A stretch of DNA of 11,976 nucleotides from Bacteroidales bacterium 52_46 (GTDB lineage: Bacteria; Bacteroidota; Bacteroidia; Bacteroidales; Muribaculaceae): positions 1-11,976 of the forward strand of contig MNQK01000016.1 of NCBI GenBank assembly GCA_001915385.1, written 5' to 3'. Below the pieces are notes generated by a model. That model had not been told where the DNA came from. It was given only the letters and a program-made list of their open reading frames with translations, and ran no database searches. Below, piece after piece: positions 5,468 through 11,976 of the stretch. Numbering within the stretch: the first letter of the stretch is position 1; every line of letters begins with the position of its first letter. The position numbers and the translations under genes were made by a program.

Positions 5468-8074
5468 ATGATGAAGTGTAAAATTCTGACTATTTTGGGC
5501 GTGATGACGGTGTTGTCGGCGTCGGGACAGGTGTATAAGGACCCGACGGCTACGCCGCACCAACGGGCGGAGAGCATCGTGGCTGAGATGACGTTGCAGG
5601 AAAAGGTGTCGCTAATGCAGCATCAGTCGCCGGCCATAGAGCGACTTGGCATCAAGCAGTACAACTGGTGGAACGAAGCATTGCACGGCGTGGGACGCGC
5701 GGGCACAGCAACAGTTTTCCCGCAGCCTATCGGCATGGCGGCATCGTTTGACGACCGTCTGCTCTACGATGTGTTCACTGCCGTTTCCGACGAAGCGCGT
5801 GCTAAAAACAGTATGGCGAAGAAGGAGGGTCCGCTAAATATCTATCAGGGGCTGACTTTCTGGACTCCTAATGTCAATATTTTCCGTGACCCGCGCTGGG
5901 GACGCGGCCATGAAACTTACGGCGAGGACCCCTATCTTACCTCGCGCATGGGTCTGAGCGTGGTGCGCGGATTGCAAGGGGATTCGTTTGAGGGTGGCAA
6001 TTATCGCGGCGATCGGGCGCTCAACTACTACAAGCTGATGGCCTGCGCCAAGCATTATGCCGTGCACAGCGGCCCGGAGTGGAGCCGTCACTCTTTCAAT
6101 GCCAAGAATATCGCGGCGCGCGATTTGTGTGAGACGTATCTGCCGGCGTTCAAATCGCTTGTGGAGGATGGCGACGTGAAGCAGGTGATGTGTGCCTACA
6201 ACCGCTACGAGGACGAGCCGTGCTGCGGAAGCAACCAATTGCTGCAAAACATATTGCGTGGCGAATGGGGCTTTGACGGCGTCGTGGTGTCGGACTGCGG
6301 CGCCATCGGCGATTTCTATAATGACGGCTGCCATAAGACGGAGCCGGACCCGCAGCATGCGGCAACGGCAGCGGTGCGTGCAGGTACTGACCTCGAATGC
6401 GGCGGCGTGTACGGTTGGCTCGTCGATGCTGTCAGCAAGGGCATCATAGATGAAAAGGAGATTGACAAATCAGTGACGCGCGTGATGAATATGCGTTACC
6501 GTCTCGGCGAGATGGACGATGACGCGCTCGTGGAGTGGACTAAAATACCTGCCGATGTGGTTGACTCCGATGCGCATAAGGCTCTTGCTCGGCAGATGGC
6601 GCTTGAGTCGATAGTGCTGTTGAAGAATGACGGCACGCTGCCCCTCTCCAAGGATATGAAAATCGGACTTCTGGGCCCGAACGCCAACGACTCGATAATG
6701 CAGTGGGGCAACTACAACGGTTATCCCACGTCGACATCGACACTGCTTTCAGAACTTTCAGCCCGAGTGCCGGAAGAGAATTTAGTGTATGTGCCGGGTA
6801 TTTCCTATACATCGGATAAGGTAATCAACAGCTATTTCGACCAGACTCGTGCCTCTAACGGACTTCCCGGTTTTGATGCCCGTTACTGGAATGATAAAAA
6901 CAAAAACAGGACTCCCGACGTGACGGCCATAGTATCGCAGCCCATCAGTTTCTCGTCGACGGGTGCCACAGTGTGGGCTCCCGGCGTGGCGCTCGGCGGA
7001 TTTGCTGCCGAATTTTCAACGGTATTCACGCCGCGCGAGTCAGGCGAGATTGTATTCAGCGTGCAGACCATAGGCTGGACGTGGATAGAGGTGAACGGTC
7101 AGGGGTTGTTCTGGGGCAACGACTGCAAGAGTGGCGAGGCTGCAAAATATCAGGTAGAGGCAGGCAAAGATTACAATATCAATATTCACTACTATTGCGA
7201 GGATATGACCGGCGACGCGTTGTCGCTCGATTTCGGCTCCCAGCGTCCTATTGACAAGCAGGAAATCATCAACCGGTTAGCCGATGTTGATGTAGTGGTG
7301 TTTGCGGGCGGTATCTCACCCCAGCTTGAGGGTGAAGAGAAAGCTGTCAGTGTGGAAGGCTTCCGTGGCGGCGACCGTGAAATCATCGAGTTGCCTAAGA
7401 GTCAGAGTGAGCTCCTTGCAGCGTTGCGCGACGCAGGTAAGAAGGTGGTGTTTGTGAACTATTCGGGTTCGGCAATCGCCCTTACCGATGAAGCCGTACC
7501 GGCAGCTGCATTGCTTCAGGCATGGTATCCCGGTCAGGCCGGCGGCGAAGCCGTTGCCGATGTGCTTTTCGGCGATTACAATCCGTCGGGCAAACTTCCG
7601 ATTACGTTCTATACCTCGACCGACGAGCTTCCCGACTTTCAGGACTACAGCATGAAGAACCGCACGTACCGCTACTATCAGGGCAAGCCGCTCTATCATT
7701 TCGGACACGGCCTGAGCTATACCGATTTTCAGATAGGTAAAGCAAAAATCAAGAACAAAAAGGGTGTGGGCGCCGTTCTTACGGTACCTGTGACCAACAA
7801 AGGCAAGATGGCTGGAACGGAGACGGTACAGGTGTACGTGAGCCGTCCGGCCGACGTTGACGGCCCGTCGATGCAGTTGCGCGACTTTGCCCGCGTTGAG
7901 CTTCGTCCGGGCGAGACAAAGAAGGTGGAGTTCAAGCTTGACGAGAACGCTTTCCTTTGGTTTGACCCGGCCAACGAGGAGATGCTACCCCTTGCCGGCG
8001 ACTACATCATACGCTACGGCAGCAGTTCCGACGCGGCGCAGTTGCAGTCGGTGAAGTTCACGTACAAGCCGTAA
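5468..8074 (+). CDS. Secreted glycoside hydrolase family 3, PA14-containing beta-xylosidase/beta-glucosidase
   Basis: This exo-acting enzyme probably releases xylose or glucose from plant-cell-wall oligosaccharides in the periplasm. The 868-aa protein begins with a Sec signal peptide (MMKCKILTILGVMTVLSASG, about 1-20) with no lipobox. The GH3 N-terminal barrel follows, with WWNEALHGV (67-75), the DPRWGRGHETYGEDPYLTSR block (141-160) and CAKHYAVHSG (193-202). Asp276 in VVVSDCGAI is the expected nucleophile. The C-terminal GH3 domain (from about 370) is interrupted by a PA14-like insert (about 466-590) and resumes with GISPQLEGEE (615-624), whose glutamates include the likely acid/base. A fibronectin-III-like domain (about 755-868) ends it. 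The layout resembles Prevotella Xyl3-type enzymes; xylosidase and glucosidase cannot be told apart here. Starts at 5468 and 5471 are both possible; the TTG at 5465 is unlikely. No SusC/SusD pair or regulator is adjacent, and no clear promoter is visible. Confidence 0.93.
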   Translation: MMKCKILTILGVMTVLSASGQVYKDPTATPHQRAESIVAEMTLQEKVSLMQHQSPAIERLGIKQYNWWNEALHGVGRAGTATVFPQPIGMAASFDDRLLYDVFTAVSDEARAKNSMAKKEGPLNIYQGLTFWTPNVNIFRDPRWGRGHETYGEDPYLTSRMGLSVVRGLQGDSFEGGNYRGDRALNYYKLMACAKHYAVHSGPEWSRHSFNAKNIAARDLCETYLPAFKSLVEDGDVKQVMCAYNRYEDEPCCGSNQLLQNILRGEWGFDGVVVSDCGAIGDFYNDGCHKTEPDPQHAATAAVRAGTDLECGGVYGWLVDAVSKGIIDEKEIDKSVTRVMNMRYRLGEMDDDALVEWTKIPADVVDSDAHKALARQMALESIVLLKNDGTLPLSKDMKIGLLGPNANDSIMQWGNYNGYPTSTSTLLSELSARVPEENLVYVPGISYTSDKVINSYFDQTRASNGLPGFDARYWNDKNKNRTPDVTAIVSQPISFSSTGATVWAPGVALGGFAAEFSTVFTPRESGEIVFSVQTIGWTWIEVNGQGLFWGNDCKSGEAAKYQVEAGKDYNINIHYYCEDMTGDALSLDFGSQRPIDKQEIINRLADVDVVVFAGGISPQLEGEEKAVSVEGFRGGDREIIELPKSQSELLAALRDAGKKVVFVNYSGSAIALTDEAVPAAALLQAWYPGQAGGEAVADVLFGDYNPSGKLPITFYTSTDELPDFQDYSMKNRTYRYYQGKPLYHFGHGLSYTDFQIGKAKIKNKKGVGAVLTVPVTNKGKMAGTETVQVYVSRPADVDGPSMQLRDFARVELRPGETKKVEFKLDENAFLWFDPANEEMLPLAGDYIIRYGSSSDAAQLQSVKFTYKP

Positions 8075-8112
8075 TTTACGCGGTTTTGACGAAGATACGT
8101 ATTATATTGTAG

Positions 8113-8255
8113 GGACGCGATTGATCGCTGTTTACTTACGCTGAGTAGATAGGGGCGGGGGCGTCTCGCCCCCGTGATAACTTTCAGGGTGTAAGAAATA
8201 CCACGAGGGCGAGACGCCCTCGCCCCTATCAAGTAAACGGCATTGAGTCGCGTCC
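8113..8255. repeat. Composite palindromic repeat, copy A of the REP-like element
   Basis: Nested inverted repeats are stacked. Outermost are GGACGCGA (8113-8120) with TCGCGTCC (8248-8255). Then GTTTACTT (8130-8137) pairs with AAGTAAAC (8231-8238), and GATAGGGGCG (8148-8157) with CGCCCCTATC (8221-8230). Inside are two tight hairpins with three-base loops: CGGGGGCG/CGCCCCCG near 8156-8174 and GAGGGCG/CGCCCTC near 8205-8221. The core 8148-8230 is a reverse-orientation relative of 9067-9149. It may also end GH3 transcription, though no T-tract is seen. Confidence 0.8.
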
Positions 8256-8275
8256 ATACTGTTAAATAAAGTGAT

Positions 8276-9031
8276 ATGCAGATACTTATAGGATGCGCGA
8301 AGAAGATGCGGGTTGTGCCGCAGGTTTGCGGTGGCGTTGTAGCCACCGTGCCTCATTTTATTGACAATGCCGCGATGATAGCCGCTCAGATGGCGGTGTA
8401 TGATACCGGGGAGTTGCAGGAGATACTTGGCGTAGGTAAGAAGATTGCGGCTGAGAACAGGCTGCGCTATCAGGCGTGGCACGACGAGACTACGCTTACG
8501 CCCGCTGTGATGGCCTACGACGGAATGGTGTTCAATAAACTGTCGCCTCAGACTTTTTCTGCCGCCGACATGCAATATGCGTCGGAGCATCTTTTCATTG
8601 CGTCGTTTCTATATGGTCTGCTGCGTCCGACCGATCTTATCAATCCGTATCGGCTTGAGGGGAAGGTGTCGCTGCCTGTCACGTCGCATGCCACGCTGTT
8701 TGACTACTGGAGGCCGGTGCTTACCGACTGGTTTATCGATAAGGTCAAGGCTGATGACGGGGTGCTTGTCAATCTGGCGAGCAATGAATTCCGCAACATG
8801 TTTGACTGGAAGCGTGTGGAAAAAGAGCTTACCGTCGTGTCTCCCGATTTCAAGGTCGAAGAGGGTGGCCGCCTGAAAAATGTCACAATCTATGCCAAGA
8901 TGTGCCGCGGCGCGATGACACGCTATATCATCGAAAACCGCATTGCCGCGCCGGAACTCCTCGCCGGATTTTCATTCGACGGCTTCCATCATGCGGGCGG
9001 GTATGATTTCGTGCTTTCATGCGGAATGTAA
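8276..9031 (+). CDS. yaaA: YaaA family protein (peroxide stress, DUF328)
   Basis: In Escherichia coli YaaA is induced by hydrogen peroxide and limits free intracellular iron, lowering oxidative DNA damage; the fold can bind DNA. The 251-aa protein keeps the family blocks: AYDGMVF (80-86), YGLLRPTDLINPYRLE (113-128), LVNLASNEF (164-172), TIYAKMCRGAMTRYIIENRI (204-223) and the C-terminal GGYDF (241-245). The N-terminus MQILIGCAKKM replaces the common LISPAKTL-type start but aligns in position. The start is the ATG at 8276; an upstream ribosome-binding site is weak. Transcription is probably independent. The gene stands alone between two inverted copies of a REP-like repeat. I see no OxyR-type site. 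Confidence 0.9.
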   Translation: MQILIGCAKKMRVVPQVCGGVVATVPHFIDNAAMIAAQMAVYDTGELQEILGVGKKIAAENRLRYQAWHDETTLTPAVMAYDGMVFNKLSPQTFSAADMQYASEHLFIASFLYGLLRPTDLINPYRLEGKVSLPVTSHATLFDYWRPVLTDWFIDKVKADDGVLVNLASNEFRNMFDWKRVEKELTVVSPDFKVEEGGRLKNVTIYAKMCRGAMTRYIIENRIAAPELLAGFSFDGFHHAGGYDFVLSCGM

Positions 9032-9066
9032 GGGTGCAGGTCAATGCGATTTATTTAAGGGGTATA

Positions 9067-9149
9067 GATAGGGGCGAGGGCGTCTCGCCCTCGGAGTATT
9101 ATTTACACCCTTAAAGTAACCACGGGGGCGAGACGCCCCCGCCCCATAA
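9067..9149. repeat. REP-like palindromic repeat, copy B (inverted relative to copy A)
   Basis: Two hairpins lie end to end: CGAGGGCG/CGCCCTCG with a TCT loop (about 9075-9093) and GGGGGCG/CGCCCCC with an AGA loop (about 9124-9140). Aligned with the reverse complement of 8148-8230, it matches over the first 27 bases and over the last GC-rich stem. About seven differences fall in the 30-base middle, where TTACACCCT is still conserved. It lies 35 bases after the yaaA stop. Confidence 0.85.
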
Positions 9150-9262
9150 GCGCTCCTACCGAGAGTAGCGGATAGGGGATAGTTATCAATTGATTGGTGG
9201 CTGCATAAATGTGTGGCATCTAATTAGTTGTGAACCATGCCATACAAAAACAGACGCTAAAT

Positions 9263-9280
9263 ACATGTTGTAAAACATGT
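9263..9280. promoter_or_regulatory. Dyad-symmetric candidate operator
   Basis: ACATGTT (9263-9269) and AACATGT (9274-9280) are perfect inverted halves with a four-base GTAA spacer. The dyad ends seven bases before the -33 element of the downstream promoter, a plausible place for a dimeric regulator. A weaker pair, TGGCAT (9214-9219) and ATGCCA (9237-9242), lies further upstream. Confidence 0.4.
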
Positions 9281-9287
9281 CCTCTAA

Positions 9288-9320
9288 TTTGGATATATAT
9301 ATATAGATATATTATTTTTG
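9288..9320 (+). promoter_or_regulatory. Bacteroidetes-type promoter with an AT-dinucleotide spacer
   Basis: TTTG (9288-9291) and TATTTTTG (9313-9320) match the -33 TTTG and -7 TAnnTTTG elements, separated by 21 bases. The spacer is almost wholly AT dinucleotides: ATATATATATATA at 9293-9305 and ATATAT at 9307-9312. The ATG of the first operon gene follows 46 bases after the -7 element. Confidence 0.7.
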
Positions 9321-9366
9321 CGCCGATTGGGATATAGAGGAAAAATTTAAACACATATCGATTGCA

Positions 9367-9912
9367 ATGAAAAAGCTATTGGTTGCCATATTATTGGCTC
9401 TCTGTTTTATGCCAGGTTACTCCCAAAGGAAAATTTTCGGTTTGACATTAGGTACTGAGATTAGACCATCGGAAGCAGAGTCGATTTTACAAAGAAATGG
9501 TATTTCTGCAATTAAAGATAACGTTAACGAGGTGAATATTGATTATACATTAAGGTCTCATGATGTGAAGTTCGGGGGATATTCATGGAAAACGATCCTT
9601 TTCCAGTTCAAGGACGGGTTCTTTATACAGGCGAGGTTTATTTCACCGGAGTACCAGCCTCAACGTTATAAAACTATACGTGAAGTATTAATGAAAAAAT
9701 ATCCAAAGGCGTTTATTGCTAATGACGAAGATGATAACGCTGAGGGATATAGAATGTTTACTCTATATTTGGACGAATATTCCACTACTATTGAGTTGTT
9801 CGCGAACATTCTCGGGAAGCCGTTCTTAGGGAGTAAATATCGTAGTATTTTGTTAACGTATATGTTTCACGGGGAATTACAGATTGATTCAAGTCATTAC
9901 AATGACTTTTAG
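9367..9912 (+). CDS. Secreted protein of unknown function, paralogue 1 (A)
   Basis: I do not recognise this 181-aa protein. Residues 1-19 form a Sec signal peptide (two lysines, a leucine-rich core, cleavage likely after GYS), leaving a mature protein that starts QRKIFGLTLG and contains no cysteine. Visible blocks are an N-terminal strand-turn-helix (22-48, ending LQRNGIS), VKFGGYSW (67-74), FQFKDGFF (79-86) and REVLMKKYP (105-113). The same blocks, in the same order and spacing, occur in the 183-aa protein two genes downstream, so the two are paralogues. The pattern of a short motif with LG, then a helix, then a sheet recalls small periplasmic alpha/beta domains such as BamE/SmpA, but that is only an impression. 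It is first in a likely three-gene operon, behind a good promoter. Confidence 0.85.
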   Translation: MKKLLVAILLALCFMPGYSQRKIFGLTLGTEIRPSEAESILQRNGISAIKDNVNEVNIDYTLRSHDVKFGGYSWKTILFQFKDGFFIQARFISPEYQPQRYKTIREVLMKKYPKAFIANDEDDNAEGYRMFTLYLDEYSTTIELFANILGKPFLGSKYRSILLTYMFHGELQIDSSHYNDF

Positions 9913-9957
9913 CTGACTTTAATTACGTGTCTGCATTAATCTCATTATTAAGTGTAA

Positions 9958-10962
9958 ATGTTGAAAAAGACCTTTTATATCTCAACGGTAATGTTGATGG
10001 CTCTTGTGATTTTCACGGCTTGTGGCGTATCACCTAAGTCCAAAGGCAGAACGTTGGCAGAACGAATGAATGAAAATTGGGGACAATATCTCGTTGACCG
10101 CAGTCAGGTCGAGATAAATTATGTCAATAACTTTACTCCTTCCAGATATACGAATAGAGAAGAAGCGTTGGAAGAATATAACCTGCTTGTTGACGATGTT
10201 GACAGACAGTTCCAGAGCATACGTGATGAAGTCCTAAAAGAATACGATGATGTTGAGGGAGAACTTCTCAGAAAGGACTACAAAAATTTGGCAGCATTTG
10301 AAACGGCCTATGAAAATACTCTTGACCGTACGCTTGAGGCCCGGGTCTTGGAGAAATTGAATGAAGTGGATTATCCCCGGTCGGTTATGGCGAAAATTAT
10401 GACGATTATTCCTTCTAAACCGGACATAGATAAAATCAAAAATGATTTGGTGACCGAAACCATTACAGAAGGTTTGGATAAGGATCAATGTTGGTTTAGT
10501 GATAGTCAGCGCTGGAATATTTCAAAGTACAACATTGATAATTTCACTATAGAAGAAGTCATACGCGATAATGACAAAGAGTATATAATTATTGCCTCCA
10601 TGCGCTTGGGCAGTGACAGAAATGCTTTTGATGCCAAAGTCAAAATTTCATATATTCTTCCCGATACTGGGGATTGGCGTATGGAGTATGTCACATCGAT
10701 GGGAGTATCGATTGTGCGAACACATAAGTATGATGGTTTGGTAAGTTGTGAACTAAAGGACGATGGGTGGGGCGGAGTCGATGCTCTCTTTATTACAAAT
10801 AAGTCAAATATTGAACTGGTTGTCGGAGTTGATTATGTGGCAGGTGGCAATAAATACCGAACCGCTGTAATGGTCATTCCTGATAAGCAGTCAAAGGTGG
10901 GTGGAGTGTTTTGCGGAGGCAATGTGACGTCCTACGAGGTAGGATTCGTTGAAAGATATTAG
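9958..10962 (+). CDS. Putative lipoprotein of unknown function (B)
   Basis: I do not recognise this 334-aa protein. It begins with a basic-hydrophobic leader ending in FTAC, giving a predicted lipidated Cys22. The mature start GVSPKSKGRT lacks the acidic run of Bacteroides surface-export signals, so a periplasm-facing membrane anchor is likelier than surface display. Residues about 60-130 are charged and helical, perhaps a coiled coil (from REEALEEYNLL to the LDRTLEARVLEKL stretch). The C-terminal half (about 170-334) looks beta-rich, with repeated YIIIASM-, VKISYIL- and ELVVGVDYV-type strands. The gene starts 45 bases after the first secreted protein and ends 39 bases before its paralogue, with no terminator or promoter visible in either gap. 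Co-transcription and a shared envelope function are therefore inferred. Confidence 0.82.
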   Translation: MLKKTFYISTVMLMALVIFTACGVSPKSKGRTLAERMNENWGQYLVDRSQVEINYVNNFTPSRYTNREEALEEYNLLVDDVDRQFQSIRDEVLKEYDDVEGELLRKDYKNLAAFETAYENTLDRTLEARVLEKLNEVDYPRSVMAKIMTIIPSKPDIDKIKNDLVTETITEGLDKDQCWFSDSQRWNISKYNIDNFTIEEVIRDNDKEYIIIASMRLGSDRNAFDAKVKISYILPDTGDWRMEYVTSMGVSIVRTHKYDGLVSCELKDDGWGGVDALFITNKSNIELVVGVDYVAGGNKYRTAVMVIPDKQSKVGGVFCGGNVTSYEVGFVERY

Positions 10963-11001
10963 AGTAATAAATATGAGATACAATTTTATAACTTATAAAA
11001 T

Positions 11002-11553
11002 ATGAAAATATTTCTACTTTTTTTAGTTCTTATAAGCACTTTGCCTTGTATGGCTCAGCGAACCATATTAGGATTGAAATTAGGCGAAACCAGGGTATCC
11101 CAAGCGAAAGATATTCTAAAGAGTCAGGGCATTTCTGTTACTACGGGGATTGATGAAGATGAATTGCAACAGAATGTACTGCTGTATGCCGCCCAACCGG
11201 TAGACTTCGGTGGATTTTCATGGCCGGAAGTTAGTTTTTTGTTTACCAATGGATTTATTCGAGAAATATTATTTGCTTATCAAAGTGAGATTGAAAGTGT
11301 GATAAAGCAACGTTATGACATATTGGAAGAAGTGCTCTTAAATAAATATGGTTCCAGTATAAGTGACTATAAACAATCAAACAATCATTATAAACTTATG
11401 GTACAGGATGACCGTGTTTTTATTACCGTAGAAGCATGGACAACCAATACTCCGCTTGGTAATGGCGGATTTATGGAACCCCCGACTGTACAACTGAAGT
11501 ACGATTATTACGGTGACCCCATTATTAATAAAGATGGGTATGATGAACTATAA
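11002..11553 (+). CDS. Secreted protein of unknown function, paralogue 2 (A')
   Basis: This 183-aa protein has a Sec signal peptide (MKIFLLFLVLISTLPCMA, cleavage likely after residue 18) and a mature start QRTILGLKLGE. It shares with the 181-aa protein at 9367 the QR-x-I-x-GL-x-LG start, the helix ending ILKSQGIS, VDFGGFSW (67-74), FLFTNGF (79-85) and EEVLLNKYG (109-117). The C-terminal 60 residues differ much more: this copy has a proline/glycine stretch (about 150-162) and LKYDYYGDP (165-173). The pair looks like an old tandem duplication with a lipoprotein gene between the copies. A counted line in this gene is 35% GC. Function is unknown. The operon seems to end here. Confidence 0.85.
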   Translation: MKIFLLFLVLISTLPCMAQRTILGLKLGETRVSQAKDILKSQGISVTTGIDEDELQQNVLLYAAQPVDFGGFSWPEVSFLFTNGFIREILFAYQSEIESVIKQRYDILEEVLLNKYGSSISDYKQSNNHYKLMVQDDRVFITVEAWTTNTPLGNGGFMEPPTVQLKYDYYGDPIINKDGYDEL

Positions 11554-11556
11554 GGG

Positions 11557-11572
11557 TTAGACAATCTCTAAA
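11557..11572. repeat. Solo copy of the MITE-like element terminus
   Basis: TTAGACAATCTCTAAA is identical to 5367-5382, the right end of the MITE-like element, in the same orientation. It begins three bases after the stop codon of the last operon gene. Only the terminus is present; the following bases do not match the element. Confidence 0.7.
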
Positions 11573-11751
11573 AGATTTTATGTTAGGAATCCTTTTTTCC
11601 AGTCGGTACAGAAAAAACTATGTTAAGTGAGCCGGGGATGAGCGACCTCCAAAAAATGAAGGAGGTGTTGCAGACCTATATTGACTATAGCATGATGTAG
11701 GGTAGATTTCCGGGGCGGCCGGTAGCGAAAATTGTTTATTTGCTGATTGGC

Positions 11752-11771
11752 GGCTGCTCCGGGGAGCAGCC
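11752..11771. repeat. Perfect 9-bp hairpin with shared CCCTACAT tail
   Basis: GGCTGCTCC (11752-11760) pairs perfectly with GGAGCAGCC (11763-11771) around a two-base gap. The right side continues CTACAT, giving GCAGCCCTACAT, identical to 185-196 beside the long inverted repeat at the left end of the window. Confidence 0.7.
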
Positions 11772-11824
11772 CTACATTAGGAAACCACAGTCAATATTTG
11801 TGGTTGCAACACCCTTTCCGGAGT

Positions 11825-11911
11825 ATGAAAAAAACTGTCTGTGTTGTGGCGGTGGTTGTGGGAGGGGTTATTTCTTCAGTAACCGTCCGAAATAGGCCGA
11901 CTTTTAGATAG
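11825..11911 (+). CDS. Doubtful hydrophobic micro-ORF
   Basis: A 28-codon frame encodes a peptide with a lysine-rich start (MKKT), a valine/glycine-rich hydrophobic core of about 13 residues and a basic tail. This is what a signal peptide or a single-span microprotein looks like. It could equally be the surviving 5' end of a lost secreted gene, or chance. No ribosome-binding site or conservation evidence is available. Confidence 0.18.
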   Translation: MKKTVCVVAVVVGGVISSVTVRNRPTFR

Positions 11912-11948
11912 CGTTTTAGATAGCGAACTTAGCAGTCAAAAACGCTAT
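11902..11948. repeat. 12-bp tandem duplication plus inverted repeat
   Basis: TTTTAGATAGCG occurs twice in direct tandem (11902-11913 and 11914-11925). ATAGCGTTTT (11908-11917) is the exact reverse complement of AAAACGCTAT (11939-11948), with a 21-base gap. This could be the edge of another repeat or mobile element, or a regulatory site for a gene beyond the window. Confidence 0.6.
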
Positions 11949-11976
11949 GTTCAATCTGAATGAAAACAACCGGATA

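Larger units (their letters stand above)
11554..11976. other. Right-end intergenic region with repeats and micro-ORFs
   Basis: No convincing gene lies here. A 26-codon frame (11620-11700) encodes a charged peptide, MLSEPGMSDLQKMKEVLQTY followed by IDYSMM; it could be the end of a decayed gene. A 28-codon frame is listed separately. The rest is repeats: a 16-base element shared with the MITE-like repeat, a tight hairpin at 11752-11771 and a tandem/inverted repeat at 11902-11948. No clear promoter for a gene beyond the window edge is seen. Confidence 0.5.

Noticed and set aside
5468..8074. Polysaccharide utilisation locus around the GH3 gene
   Set aside because: No SusC/SusD pair, hybrid two-component regulator, anti-sigma/sigma pair or second glycosidase is present in the window.
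9367..11553. Toxin-immunity or phage-defence operon
   Set aside because: No nuclease, pore-forming, NTPase or other effector motif is visible. Signal peptides and a lipobox place all three proteins in the envelope, and nothing more specific can be supported.

Overview
The window looks like a chromosomal segment of a Bacteroidales bacterium. I would guess a gut Muribaculaceae-type genome, but no marker here settles the family. The grounds are weak or absent Shine-Dalgarno sites, promoter elements of the Bacteroidetes TTTG / TAnnTTTG type, a secreted PA14-containing GH3 enzyme, a bacterial lipoprotein, and many GC-rich palindromic intergenic repeats.

Layout. Bases 1-468 hold no convincing gene and are rich in hairpins. 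Bases 469-3215 are a compact, GC-rich housekeeping run: a PhoH-family ATPase, SAICAR synthetase (purC) and the menaquinone methyltransferase (ubiE/menG). It closes with a rho-independent terminator. A CoA-transferase of the acetyl-CoA hydrolase/4-hydroxybutyrate CoA-transferase type follows at 3490-4794. Next comes an AT-richer cassette (4796-5447). It contains a small four-helix-bundle (S23/IVS-type) gene and a roughly 165-bp MITE-like inverted-repeat element, bounded by heptamer arrays in opposite orientation. It abuts a large secreted GH3 beta-xylosidase/beta-glucosidase (5468-8074). A YaaA-family gene (8276-9031) is bracketed by two approximately 83-bp copies of the same REP-like palindromic repeat, in opposite orientation.

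From about 9150 to the end the DNA is clearly AT-richer. Single 60-base lines counted by hand fall near 28-35% GC, against 63-68% in the phoH-purC region. It carries a three-gene operon of unrecognised envelope proteins in A-B-A' order: two paralogous secreted proteins of 181 and 183 aa flank a 334-aa lipoprotein. The operon has a good-looking promoter whose spacer is an AT dinucleotide run, with a dyad element just upstream. The last 420 bases are repeat-rich and hold only doubtful micro-ORFs.

Working together: phoH-purC-ubiE are probably co-transcribed but metabolically unrelated (RNA-related ATPase, purines, menaquinone). CoA-transferase, GH3 and yaaA look like separate units. The A-B-A' operon is the best candidate for an undescribed envelope system. 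The S23 cassette, the MITE-like element and the inverted REP-like pair around yaaA are the most interesting structural features.
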